Shown here one piece after another: positions 13,229 to 24,546 of a DNA stretch of 64,000 bases. This DNA comes from Kryptolebias marmoratus. Taxonomy: Eukaryota > Chordata > Actinopteri > Cyprinodontiformes > Rivulidae. The notes beneath the pieces were generated by a model. It was not told where the DNA came from, searched no databases, and saw nothing but the letters and a program-made list of their open reading frames with translations. A program made the translations under genes and the position numbers. Where the stretch lies: contig NC_051451.1 of the NCBI RefSeq assembly GCF_001649575.2, positions 21,827,111-21,891,110 of the forward strand. Reading direction: 5' to 3'. Every line of letters starts with the position of its first letter. The first letter of the stretch is position 1.

Positions 13229-16200
13229 TTAAATTCCCATCATAGTATTAAAATGTGAATCCAAGATACAGTCCTCTAAGTGATCTGCCAGTTGTCTGTA
13301 CAGACTGCATGGACACATGATCTGGCAGACGGGACACTCCAGCAATCTTTCATACTGCATGTTGTCTGGATCAGAGGTTGCCAGGCTGTCTCTGAGGGAC
13401 TGGAAGGGGGTCGTCACCTCTTCACATGGGAAGAAATCCTGCTGGTCTCCCTAACATAAACAGGATACTCACTTAGTCAAGATTTGATATCAAATTAAGA
13501 AAACTTTAAAAGAGAATTTATGATTCTTATCCCACAAGCTGCACTTTGAAGTGAAGCTCTGCTCTTCTCAACCTTGTGTTGAAGGTTGTTAGCACTTATT
13601 TAAATTATGTGGTAAATGTGTAAACAATATTTCAATGCAGCTTTCACTTTTGTTCCAAATATGTACAAGGATACTTGTCATTTGCTGGTTTTGTCCCAAA
13701 GGCTTTTTGTTTCTCAGAATTGTGAGCGTTTCATTCTTTAAGGTTAAAGGTTAACAAATAACTAAACTAGAAGCATTTGGAGAGCACAAACTTCCACCAA
13801 GGACGTAATGTCATTAAAACATAGTCCGATCCGGATTATGATCTGAATCACAATTAAGAAACCTTGTGAACAGACAAACAAAATGAAAACAACACTAACA
13901 AAAACATAACCTCCTATGGCAGAGGTAAAAGCAGAGGTGGCTTTTTTTCTTTTTACAAATTATCAAAAACATTTCCATTAATGATTAGACAACTGTCTTC
14001 AGAAAAATGGGAAATAAGTAAGATATGTTCCTATCATTACAATCTAACAAAAAAACTGAAAGGTGTTGACTGTTAATCCTCCTTATAGTGCCAATAATCT
14101 GTTCTATCTACAAGAAACGATGGATGAGAAACAAACTAGATCAAAAAAGTGAAATTGAGATAGATTACATAAGATGAGCATGTCATAACTGTCAAGTCTG
14201 CAAATTACCCTTGGTCAGCATGGTGATGTTTCAGTATACCTCAAAATAAAATATCATTAGTTTAACTTTATTTGGCAGGCTATGATCCATAAAAAGCAGA
14301 ATGAACATGAATAGGGCAAATTAAAAATAAGAAATGATAACATTTTTATGTAAAATAGATGCATGGCTATAAAACAATCAATTTACATACAAACATTTCA
14401 ACCAGTGCACCCTCATTCTGGATAAGCAGCAGGAACAGATACCAATGGAAAATTTTTCACTTTTATCACTTTTAAATAATAAAAAAATACATAAATACAT
14501 TTAAAAAACAGTTTAAGGAGGATTTACCTGCAGCTCAAAGTTCTCATCAATCAGTTTGTCTTGGAGGTAAATGGACTCCTCGCTCAATGGCTGCTCTTCA
14601 CCTTCATTATCACAGCCTTTTTGTGCACTTTGGTCCTTTTGTGCACAGCGGTCTTCTTCAGCACTCACTTCACTCATTTCTTTACTTTGCAACTGCTTCA
14701 TAAGCTCCTCCACCCTTCTTGTTAGTTCACTGCACCTAGGCATCATGTTGTCATACAGCTCACCACAACTGATCTTTTTCGTATATAGTTGTACAACATG
14801 TGTGTATTGGTTGGGGTGTGTGTGTGTGTAGAAGACTTACCGGTTCATAGAACTTGTCAGTTCACGCTGAGCCACTTCAGCTTCCTCTCTAAGCGTGTTA
14901 GTATCATCTTCAGTGTCCTGCAAGAGTCTTTCAAAGTTCTTCCTCAGCTCTCCTTGTCTGTCTTCTAAAATGAGAAAAGCAAAGGACCCAATTTAAAGAA
15001 AAGTTGCACAAGAGAACAAAACCCACAGACAAGCATTGGACTTAGTGTTATCAGTCTTAAACATGAGTGTACCATGTACAATTGAAACAGTAAATAGGTA
15101 CATTTTCTGTCTCTTGGGCTGCTTAAAAAATCTTCAAAACTTCAAAAATGGTGCTCAGACTGTCTGGTACCTGTTGACCTGTTGGTTGTTTCAGTCTCGA
15201 AATTATCATGGTCTCCTTGTGCAATTTGGTCTTTTTGAGTACTTTCTTCCCTCAGTCCTTTACAACACAGCTGCTGCAGGAGCTCCTTGTCCTCCATTAG
15301 CAGTAGTTTATCGTCAACCACCTCACTGCAACGTTTTGATATGTTGAACAGATAAATGCATTTGTTTCTGTGTGTGTTGCCATCCATCCATCCATCCATC
15401 CATCCATCCATCCATCCATCCATCCATGATAGATATTTGCAGTGGCAGACATACTGGTCATCTGAATTGATCTGTTGCGGATCTATAGTTACAAAGTGCC
15501 AGATCATCATCTTTAGATTGTATTCAGCTTCCTGAATGATTTTTTTTAAGTGTGCCTTCATTTCTCCAAGTCTGTCCTCTTAAATGAGAAAAGCAAGAAA
15601 CACAAATTAGAAAGAAGAGAGAAAAAAAAAAAACCACTGAGAACCATAAAAAAAACTCTGGGCTGCTAAAGAACAATCTTGATTACATTACAAAACTGCT
15701 CTGACTGCCAGTTACCTTTTGATGCACTAATGGTGGTTTCATCCTCAGATTTATCATTGTCTCCTTGTGCACTTTGGCTTTCTTGAGCACTTTCTTCTCT
15801 CATTCCTTCCCTCTGCAGCTTCTGCATGAGTTCCTTCACCTCCATTTCCAGTTGTTCATACCTCGATATCACATAGTCATACAGTGCACCACAACTTTTT
15901 GAGATGTTGAACAGATAGATACATTCATGTGTGTGTGTTGCGCCATACATACCATTTTTGTGAAATTATCAGGACCAAATAAGTAATTCCAACCCGAATT
16001 CTATACAAAGAAATGTGTACCTCAACTTCTAAAAAATAAGAAAGCAATAAAAAATGAATATCACAGTCTTTAACATGTGTGTACCACAATAGTGAAACTT
16101 ATAATTCTGAAATAAAGTGATCCATGGCCACATTATCTGTCTCTTTGGACTGAACAAGCATGATTACTTCAAAAACTTTGTTTTATGATGAGTGTCCCTC

Positions 16201-17219
16201 TGTCTCACCGTTTGAAGAGTCTGAAGATGAGGACAATGAGGAAGACTCCTCACTGTCACTGTCTTGCAGAGAGAGGGTCTGAGAGAATAAAAATGCCGGC
16301 TTCTTCAGCTGTGACATTTGGTCCAGAATTGCTCTTACAGTCCTGCTCACCATTATTGGCACCCCTTCATGATTTGCATAGCTGAGTGAATATCTTCATG
16401 ATCATTCATTGGTTAATTCATGTCATATGTGTGGAGGCAGTCCATCACAAGTGATCTTTATGTGTGATTTGCAGCAGGTGAGCCAAATTGGGTTTTCATA
16501 TTGATTTGCAGCAAAGGGTGTCAATACCATTGGCATGGTAAAAATTATGTTTTTCCTTGTTTTCCTCATAATGTTTATCTTTTTAAATGTTTTTGATCAT
16601 TTGCTGTTTTGCATCAAGCACAAGCTATCAGCAATAAAATGTTGTTTCACCTGATGAATTTCCTTCAGTAAATATTCTATTATATGTACTTAAACTTAAT
16701 GGGTGCCAATAATGGTGAGCAGGACTGTACATAGGCCTCTCTTTGTTGGTCATACTTTAGCCACTGCTTATTCATTTCCACAGCCTTAACAGATTGGATA
16801 AAAAAGAAGAAGCAAGCTTATACCAGAAAAATCAAAACAATAACAACAGCTGGGTATGATGTGAAGTTCAGACACTTGGCCGATCATATCAGCTGGACCC
16901 AGTAAAATTAGAAAACAACAACAACAAAAGAACACATGCAATTAAAAAAAAAAAAAACACTGACCAGATGTATCAACAATAAAACACTTACACCACTGAG
17001 AAGACTCTGAAAGGCTACAACGTCTGCCTGCTGCTTGTCTGATGTGAAGTCCTGTGATGCAACAGGAAAATACAACAGGGTATCAAAAACTGAAGATAAA
17101 CATTGCATATTAATCCCCTGTCAACTGCAAAGACAAAACACACACACACACACACAGAATGATGTTCAAAATGTCCACCATAGTGGTTCTGAAACATTCT
17201 GAGACAAAGCAATTTTTTA

Positions 17220-17271
<52 letters not shown>

Positions 17272-17615
17272 GCTCAAATAAAAACAATATCAATAGTGAT
17301 GTATCATTGATGTTAAATAATAATTCTATGAAAAAGTTTAGATTTTTTAAAATTATTTTTATGAATATACAATGCTGTTTTTAATACCAGCATGAAGCGA
17401 AAGGTCTAGTGGAGCTAAAAACTAAAAAAAGCCAAGACCATTTTATTTAGTCATGTGATTACCTCCACATCCTCATTATGCTCTGCATGATTAGAGGACA
17501 GATCAGCAACAATCTTCTTCAGACAGGCATTCTCCTTCCTAAGTCTGTTTATGATTGAACCAAACTTTAAGGTGAGCTTTGTCTTCATGAAAACCTTATA
17601 TTTAGAGGCTGCCAT
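13229..17615 (-). CDS. cep55l: cep55-like coiled-coil protein with C-terminal C2HC zinc finger (10 exons, 467 aa)
   Basis: Minus-strand exons in transcript order: 17615-17463, 17051-16992, 16278-16209, 16028-15953, 15894-15716, 15578-15455, 15325-15171, 14964-14841, 14768-14528, 13450-13229. All phases close into 467 codons plus TAA, against 464 aa recalled for human CEP55. The N-terminus ([14 protein letters not shown]...[10 protein letters not shown]) resembles the CEP55 start. The last exon carries LLECPVC, then a His and Cys spaced as CxxC...HxxxC, like the CEP55/NEMO/optineurin ubiquitin-binding zinc finger. The middle is charged coiled coil with [12 protein letters not shown] heptads, made of three two-exon repeats. 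CEP55 organises the midbody and recruits abscission factors; this role is inferred. Only the termini match well. A divergent fish-specific paralogue or a related NEMO-like protein is possible. Start: first in-frame ATG of the exon that fits the family N-terminus. Confidence 0.65.
13785..13935 (-). repeat. Degenerate dispersed repeat in cep55-like last intron
   Basis: The minus strand reads CATAGGAGGTTATG, a TTTGTTTGTCTGTT tract, GATCCGGATC-like words, and ends GGTGGAAGTTTGTGCTCTCC. This order of words is typical of a very common fish interspersed repeat that I recognise from memory but cannot name with certainty. A related fragment may lie near 26760-26930. Confidence 0.45.
14528..16028 (-). 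repeat. Three tandem copies of a two-exon unit inside the cep55-like gene
   Basis: Type A exons (15953-16028, 76 nt; 15455-15578, 124 nt; 14841-14964, 124 nt) all run from phase 1 to phase 2. Each is followed by a type B exon that begins in phase 2 (15716-15894, 15171-15325, 14528-14768). The last two A exons begin with the same EDR-GE residue pattern. B exons share VKELMQKLQ / KELLQQL / VEELMKQLQ, followed by REES-Q--QSAQGD-like acidic tails. The flanking intronic sequence upstream of the B exons also matches (ATTCAACA/GTTCAACAT...CAAAA), so the duplication included intron. Confidence 0.75.
15381..15427. repeat. (CCAT)n microsatellite in cep55-like intron
   Basis: About 11 uninterrupted CCAT units lie between exons B2 and A2. 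Translated on the minus strand they read as a WMDG repeat, but splice phases place the tract in the intron. Confidence 0.9.
16338..16727. mobile_element. Short Tc1/mariner-like non-autonomous element (MITE), about 390 bp
   Basis: Perfect inverted terminal repeats at 16338-16364 and 16701-16727 begin CAGTCCTGCTCACC, and each outer end abuts a TA dinucleotide (16336-16337 and 16728-16729). TA target duplication and CAGT-starting termini are the signature of Tc1/mariner elements. The interior has no transposase frame. It lies in the intron between exons 2 and 3 of the cep55-like gene. Confidence 0.88.
17131..17155. repeat. (AC)n microsatellite
   Basis: A short uninterrupted CA repeat inside the first intron of the cep55-like gene. 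Confidence 0.8.
17221..17269. repeat. (AAT)n microsatellite
   Basis: About 16 units of ATA/ATT in the first intron of the cep55-like gene. It creates a meaningless poly-Leu frame on the minus strand. Confidence 0.9.
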
Positions 17616-18221
17616 CTTTGTCACCTGCTAACAAAAATTCAAGAAGACTGTCAGAAAATAATTTACCTTAAAGATATTATGTGCCAGCATACATGAATTC
17701 AAACATAAACATTCTAAATCATGGAAAATGTATTTAGCAACAATAAAAACCGTAGAGATGAAATTAATTTTTAGCAGGAATTTTAGATGAAAAGAGAAAT
17801 TACATTTTATGATTTGCTTTACAGCAAAATGTAGGTAAATTCAGTAACTGCAATAAATTATATTTTTGTCATTTTGAGTTGATGTTGAGTTTATATAAAA
17901 GAAGAGATTATTGCAAGTCAGCAAGTAATTTTTTTTTGATAAAGCAGTAATATTGATATCAATATTATTGATATTTTAGTGATATTTACTCCTGAAGATG
18001 ATTTACAAAAGCAAAGTTTTTTCATTCATCAGTATGTTGGATTATTTTTTTTTTTTGTAATATAACTTTATTCTTGTATGATGCAATAATGACCCAATAA
18101 AAGTAGGGATTTTTTTAATAAAGAAAAAATGGTTGTAAAACATTTTTGGAATTGTGAACATCTCCAAATCATTGCTATTTGCGTTTTAACCTTAAGCTCA
18201 GAGAGCACATCATGCTTCCAT

Positions 18222-18560
18222 ATACAGGCTTGAGGAGAGACTATCCAGGCCATGCTGGGGTGGGAGCTGAAAGCAGCACCTGAAGAGACAGACAGGGGGA
18301 GGAGGAGGTGGAAAGAGAGGAGACTAATATGGTTCAGAGGGAAGGAGGAGCCTGTGGAGAGGGAGATGGAGGAGATAGATGGTGAGCTGAGCCAGACACT
18401 GCCTCAGACACTGCACCAATGATCAGTGACTGAACAGCTGCCCTGCACTCAAACTCAGCTCCTTATTAATTAAACAAAAGAAAAGGTGTGTATATGTGTT
18501 CATACAGACTGTCTCAACTTGACAGTGATATAATTATTTCAGCTAAAGTTAAAATACCAT
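18222..18560 (+). pseudogene. Partial duplicate of the tmem72 last exon and 3'UTR
   Basis: The sequence from about 18233 closely matches tmem72 11495-11700. It shares the words TATCCAGGCCATGCT, AGGTGGAAAGAGAGGA, CCTGTGGAGAGGGAGATGG and ACTGAACAGCT in the same order and orientation. Weaker similarity continues into the 3'UTR (TGTTCATACAGACT). The upstream half of the exon and all other exons are absent. A one-base deletion near 18388 relative to the parent shifts the frame before the TTSDTAPM tail, which then ends early at a TGA. This is a dead segmental copy, separated from its parent by the whole cep55-like gene. Confidence 0.85.
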
Positions 18561-20215
18561 AAGCATTTTGTTGTCACAACATTAAGAAATAAATAAGTTG
18601 AAATACTTAACTGAATTTAAAATTTTTCCATGGTAAACATACATTAAAAATGCTTATTTTAAGGATCCAAATTCTGAAAAACTGAATGGCTTTAATTCTG
18701 ATATCTTATTTTTGTGCAAAGCCAGCATTGATTAAAGTGCAGACCTTAATGCAGTTACGGCAGCATGCATTATTCATGAGGTAATAAATGAGATCAGCTG
18801 TTTGCATTCATTCAGAGGACAAGAATGTGCAGAAGTGTGTAAGAGTGGCAGGCATTAGAGCATGTGCAGATGCGTGTGTTAGGCTCTTCATTGTGTGTTT
18901 GTCATGTGTGAGCGGTGACCATGGAGACAGAGCCTGGGAGGAGGGCTCGTACTATTATGGTGATTAGAGGAAAGCAAGATAGCTCACTAAACCACTACTG
19001 CATGCATATGTTTCACCAAATCATGGATTCAGATTATATCTGATAGTTAACAATGGCCAATGAATCAGAACAAAGATGTATAAATTCCCTGAGAATTGTA
19101 CATGTTTGTGCAGGCCTGTGTGATAAGATGGGGGTTTGTTTTCTTTTGGTTTTATTGTGCTGCAATAGATATGATTTTCATTCCTCTTTTGTTTGGGTTG
19201 TAAATCAATAGTGTTTTTCTGTCAAAACACACATACACAAGCACACACACTGCACAAAGTCCTTTGTTCACTGAGCTGTAGGTATATAACATGCAGCCTA
19301 AGAAAGCAATTTCTTAGCAGAATCAATAAGCGCAGAGGACCTCATTCATCAGAAAGCTCCTTACGGAGTGGTGAACACACATAAAAATAAATAGCTTAAA
19401 GGTTAAGGAACTGAAATGGCTACATTTGTCATTTTTGTGAAACATATTAGTGAGATGGCATGTGAATCAAGTCAGGCGAGATGAGCTGTTCTGATGTTTT
19501 AGGACAGAGAGAGTCTTTGTGTTGAAGTCCCCCCATTGGCTCACATTCTGAGCTGTATTATTATCTTCACAATGATCTTTGGTAAATCAGAGGCTGAGTG
19601 ACCCAATAATAATCAGAGGAGAGGAAAATAGCGTCAGTCCTTCCAGCCCACTTCCATAAATGCTCCAGCAGCTTTGTCACATCCTTTAGCAGTTCTCTGT
19701 TAGGGAAGTTGGTCAGCTGTTGGAACAACTCACTTCCTCTGTGCGTGATAAATTATAACTCCTATTGAGACAACGTGGTGAAGGAAACTTCCTACAGTTT
19801 AGGTTTCCACCCTGCAACAGTTCCCGAGATGGCAGATCCAGACTGAAAAACAGGATGAGGGAAATAAATCTTCCCTGGTCACAGGAACTTCTTCCTTTTT
19901 TGCTCAATTTGGCAAAAACAGAATGGATATTTAGCTAAATAAAAACACAATAAGAATGGATACTTTGTGCATAATTGAAACAAAAAAAGCTGTTCAAAGT
20001 TAAGCAAGAACATATTTGTAAATGCACTGTATGTATAAGAAAAGAACATTGAATAGCCGCTGTTCATGTTTATATCTGAACAAAAAAAAATCTGCTTAGC
20101 CTCTTTATCGCAAGCCAAATTTTAAATCTTTCAAAAAAAAAAATATTAAAAACCATTTGGTTTCTGGAAGAGTTTTTATACAATCCTTAAAGAGGCACAG
20201 TTTTTCAGAGGTTCC
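18561..20215. other. Intergenic spacer, no gene recognised
   Basis: No exon chain or family match is visible. There are A/T runs and short GT/CA tracts (around 18890 and 19230). Confidence 0.5.
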
Positions 20216-20219
20216 ACTA

Positions 20220-20403
20220 CTTGTCCCGCCCATGCTGAACACCGATTGGCTGAGCAGCACGAACACGTCTTCCTATTGGGTGTCTACGACATAACCCCGG
20301 AGTCTGAATACCACACTCCCAAGACGGCATGAACACAGGCAAAGATAAGGAGAATACAAAGCTGGGGAGCACACGGAAGAAGACGGAGACGAACTCTGTT
20401 ATG
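20220..20403 (+). promoter_or_regulatory. CCAAT-box promoter-like block with a possible first exon
   Basis: Two inverted CCAAT boxes (ATTGG at about 20243 and 20275) sit about 30 bases apart in a locally GC-richer stretch. They are followed by an ATG at 20330 that opens a 25-codon basic frame (MNTGKDKENTKLGSTRKK...). This ends exactly at a good donor, ATG|GTAAGG (20403/20404). A plausible acceptor (TTTTGCAG) lies at 20671-20678 and poly(A)-like signals follow near 21093 and 21552. Joined that way the protein would be only about 44 aa. It could instead be a non-coding transcript start or a distant 5' exon. I do not recognise the protein. Confidence 0.35.
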
Positions 20404-23400
20404 GTAAGGGACAAAATGACCGCATTTTATTGCACGAGACATGTTATACATTATAAGACGAATGTTTAGCGATGCTTTTAAAGATCTAAATGCTTAGAAA
20501 GCAAAAAGATGTTAGGAAGTTGGATTCAGGTTAAAAGGTTAACATTTTCTGCATTGAAAATAAGAATTCTGATTAGCATTAGAGAAAAATAGCTTAAAAC
20601 TTAACTTCTTTTACTATTATACTATCACATGCAATAATAGCTGCAAGAAAAACATAACCACATCAAGTGTTTTGCAGATTCTGATGGAGAGATTTAGCCA
20701 AAATTGGTATTATGCCCTTTTTTTTCTTTCTTTTTAATCTTTGGATCATTTTTGCACATTTTACGCATGAGGATGGTTTGTCTTCGGGCTCAGCTGCCAT
20801 GGTGTAGATGTGATAATTGGGTACCAATCTCGAGATGATCAACCCAATTACAACCTGCAGAGGAGGTTCTTTGTCCACTGGGAGACTTTAGACACAGAGG
20901 GACCCAAACAAGAACAGAGAGAGGAGAAGAGACTTCAGTTCAGTCTAAATCTGAGCATCACATCAGTACAGAGACATTTGTTAAGATTTTGGTCCATCTT
21001 TTGTGCTGAATAATTCATTATAATGGTGACCATCTGGAATCCTTTATGGAAAATTTATACACCCATTAGTGTGTATTAATATGTATTAGAAATAAAATGA
21101 CCACCCTTCTGACAGCAGTTTGGTTGGTTGACACTGAAAAGGGGTCAGAGGTCAGGAGGGTTTGAAGGCTGACAGGTGCCGATATTACCTTAGTTATGAA
21201 CATGATTGTTTGGGATTCTAATGAAGATTATAAAAAATCTTATGATCCATTTGATTCGTAAACCTCAGGTGTTTCTAAGAACAAAAGGAAAGTGTTAGAC
21301 ACTCAAAAGAATTGTGCGTGCATCTTTGATTCTCGTTTTGTTTAGATGATTTAGTACCAGCGATCACTTCCCATTTGACTGTTTCCTGGTTTTGGTGGCA
21401 GTGTCCACTGCTCATGCAAGCAAGTTTTTCTTCTGTTTTTCTGCCCTAGTAAAAAAAAAAAAAAAAAAGTCCTGTCTAAGGTAACAGAAAAAAGTCACTT
21501 TTGGGTTATTTTAGTTTTTTGTTTTTGCTGTGAAAAGTTGAGTCTTGCTTCAAATAAAGTTTTGATGATTCTAAAAGGAAACTATTGTGACTAGCTTAAA
21601 TTAGAATCATGTGCATTAACTGGAACTCACATAGAAGCCACTCATCACTACTTTTACAGTTTAACTTCCCTCTTTTTTAACCTGTGACCAAATAACACAC
21701 TGGAACTGAATTAATTATCTGAAACATTAATGACTTTTAAGCAGTCACAGAGTAAAATATTCAATAAAAATATTCATTGTTTTGTACTTTGCTGGTTATG
21801 TTCTTTTAGGTGTTGTCAGGTGAGACAAGATTGCAGTCCCTTTAAAGAGATGCTTACTGGTTCATGTCGGACTGTACACACTAGGTGGCACCATCGTATC
21901 ATCAGCTGTATGGGACACGATTCATGAGAAGTAACTGTTAAAAAAGTAAGTTGTTAAACATTCATTTTTTTAATCTAACAGTCAAACACGGGGAAATTTT
22001 ACAACATAAAAATAGAAATACCATATTTTTGTCCCAACAAAGGAACCCTCACAGATATATGTATTCACACATGAACAATCAACATGTAATTACATGCACA
22101 ACTACATTTTAAAAATAATTTTAAAACATTTATATATATAAAAAAAGACTTCAGCTATCTATTTTTGACTCTTTCAGTTCTGCATTTTTACTGTGATGTA
22201 ATTACTGCAGCCAGACATGCTGTCTTTATTTGTTCCTTCTTCCCTGGGTGTGTGTGATCTTATTTCTGCTCTGCAACAAGGTCTGTGCAAATACTGTGTC
22301 CTGTCAAGAAAAGGTGAGAGAAAAAAACACATGGTCTCAGTGCTGAGGTTTTTAGGGATCTTATGTTTACAAATATATAAACATGTGTGGAGTTCTCTCT
22401 GTGGCGTGCAGATCCTCAGATATATGACGTAATCCATTTATCTAGTTTTTCAGCTTCCTAGCAGAGGCAATACTGTTGATATTTGTTAAGGCCTGAGATA
22501 ACTGTTAACATACTCAAAATGTTCTCACAAACAGCTTTTGATGCAGACACAGAGTAAAAGGGTTTGGTAACTACCAGCTCACATGAAGGAAGTGCAGATT
22601 TTATTGGTATGTAGGATGCCTGAAGATTACAGACATCCTATATTGACTTTTGGTCTTGTCCTAACTGCAGATTCTTTATTTTCTTGTTGTTGATATGAAT
22701 TATAGATGTTTAAATTTTCAAAGTTTTCCCAATTTTCTTAACATGAATTTAAAATTATTCCACTATCAGTCCCCCCCCCTTCCCGACTGGTGAACCTCTG
22801 CCCATCTTTACTTCTGAGAGATTCAGCCTCCCTAAAAGGATTTTTTATACCCAGTCAATGCTCTTTTTTGACCTGTTCTGATTAACATAATTTGCTGCAA
22901 AATGCTCTATTTCTATTCAAACCACTTAATTTACAGCCTTTTGAAATGGATTGCTGCCATAAAATTTAAAATGACCATTTTCTTTTTTAAAAAAAGGTAC
23001 AATTACTTAGCTCTCCTGTGGCCTTCAGGTCAAATGGACCTGAAGTTACAATGGCTTCTCTTCCTCTCTTCAGGAGGGTTAGTTTCAGTATTTAGTGTGT
23101 TTACTATGTTTCATTCTGAATAAAATGTGGTTTTATGAGATTTGCAAATCCTCTGTTTAAAATTGTCTTATTAATTGGCTTTGTTGCATTCCTGTACCTT
23201 TAGATTTTTTTTTTTCTGTTTTCAGGCATATTTACAGTAATGCAAGAATTATCTTGGGGCTTTCTGGATTTCCTTCTTGTTTAATCTCACCACCCAACAA
23301 TATTTGACTTTCACTCAGCCTGTCTCACTGTGTTCACTAATAACACGGCAGAAAAAAATCCCTTCACTGCATCTGCCAGCTCTGAACAAAGCTAATCTTG

Positions 23401-24137
23401 TTGCACATTTTACTTTCACTTTCTGTCTGACATGCAAGTGCTGCTAAGTGTTTGGTGGGAAAGAGATCACGCCACAGTTTTGCAAGAGTCCATATCAATG
23501 TCGATTGATTTTTTTTTAACTTTTTGGTGGGGCAGAATGGAAACAATGCAGGTTGGAGCACGCTTTGGTTATTGAAGTAAGAAACTTCTGTATGTGCCAA
23601 AGAAAAAAATCTTAGTCTGTATGGGCTTGTTTGCGACTCTAACTGTGAACCTGTCACGTGCTTTACAAGAAATCTCAGCCAAATGACAAGCATGTTTATT
23701 CGTTAATATATTACACTTTCATTGCTTTATGTCTCACTCATCTTAGGAGACAATCTTGCGCAACACTAACAACAGTCCATAAAAATATAAATCTTTACTG
23801 TAGTTGTAAGTTGTGCAATAATTGCCTGCTGTTTTGAGTCTTCAAAGCTGTTTGCTATTTATGTACATTTTACTGTGGGGTGACTATAAAAGCAACACAC
23901 AGTTTGCGTTTGTTGTAGCTTAATACACAGCATTTGTGCAGATACTTCAAGTAAGATTATGTTTGCTTTAGCCTGCTGACTCATTTCCTGAAGCCTCCCA
24001 ACAAAAGCAGAGGCTAAAGTCTAAAAGTGACCTTCATATCCTGCCAAGAAGGGAATTATCCTCCTCTTCCTTTTATTATGATGAAGCATCAAAGGCTTGA
24101 GCGTTAAATGATACAGTCACAGCATTGTTCTGATATA
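20404..24137. other. Spacer upstream of the chemokine 3' end, no confident gene
   Basis: Apart from the possible exon at 20.3 kb, I find no exon chain. There is an A18 run at about 21451-21468 and a CTCF-like motif (AGGTGGCACCA) around 21875-21893. A minus-strand frame at 20663-20878 with a CxxC and a KRKKKK run has no recognisable family. Confidence 0.45.
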
Positions 24138-24143
24138 TTTATT
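24138..24143 (-). terminator. Candidate chemokine poly(A) signal
   Basis: AATAAA on the minus strand about 400 bases after the stop codon of the chemokine gene, inside an AU-rich stretch. AU-rich 3'UTRs are usual for unstable cytokine transcripts. Confidence 0.45.
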
Positions 24144-24546
24144 TAAAAAAACACATTTTTGATTTTCATATAAAAATAAATAACCAACAATGCTTTTGTC
24201 AGATATGGTTTTCCAGCTGTTTTGACAGAACTACACATAAACAGTACACTGACCACTTAACAAAGCTTTAAAACAAAACCTGTCACTATTTACGTCAAGC
24301 CTCCAGGGCTTAGTATTTAGGAATAAAATCAGTCGTTTGCACAAAAATGAAAAAAAATGAAGCTTCCTGCTGCTCAGAGATTTACAGCTCAGACAGAAAC
24401 TAAAGGGAGCATGATATCTGAGCTTCATGACATTTATGGAAAGAAACGCAGTGCCGGTGGACTGAAGTTACAGCAACAGTCCACAATGCAACAAGGATCA
24501 GTCTGTACACACACAGTAGTTTTTTTCTGTTTGTCAGTCTGCAGAA

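Noticed and set aside
15142..15561. Continuous minus-strand frame with WMDG repeats
   Set aside because: It reads through the CCAT microsatellite between two real exons. Splice sites and phases of the repeated units show that the middle is intron.
17015..17293. Minus-strand poly-Leu frame
   Set aside because: It is a translation of an (AAT)n microsatellite. Only the 60-base exon 16992-17051 inside it is supported.
20663..20878. Minus-strand frame with CVKCAKM and a KRKKKK run
   Set aside because: The lysine run comes from a T-rich tract. There is no family match, no partner exons and no promoter.
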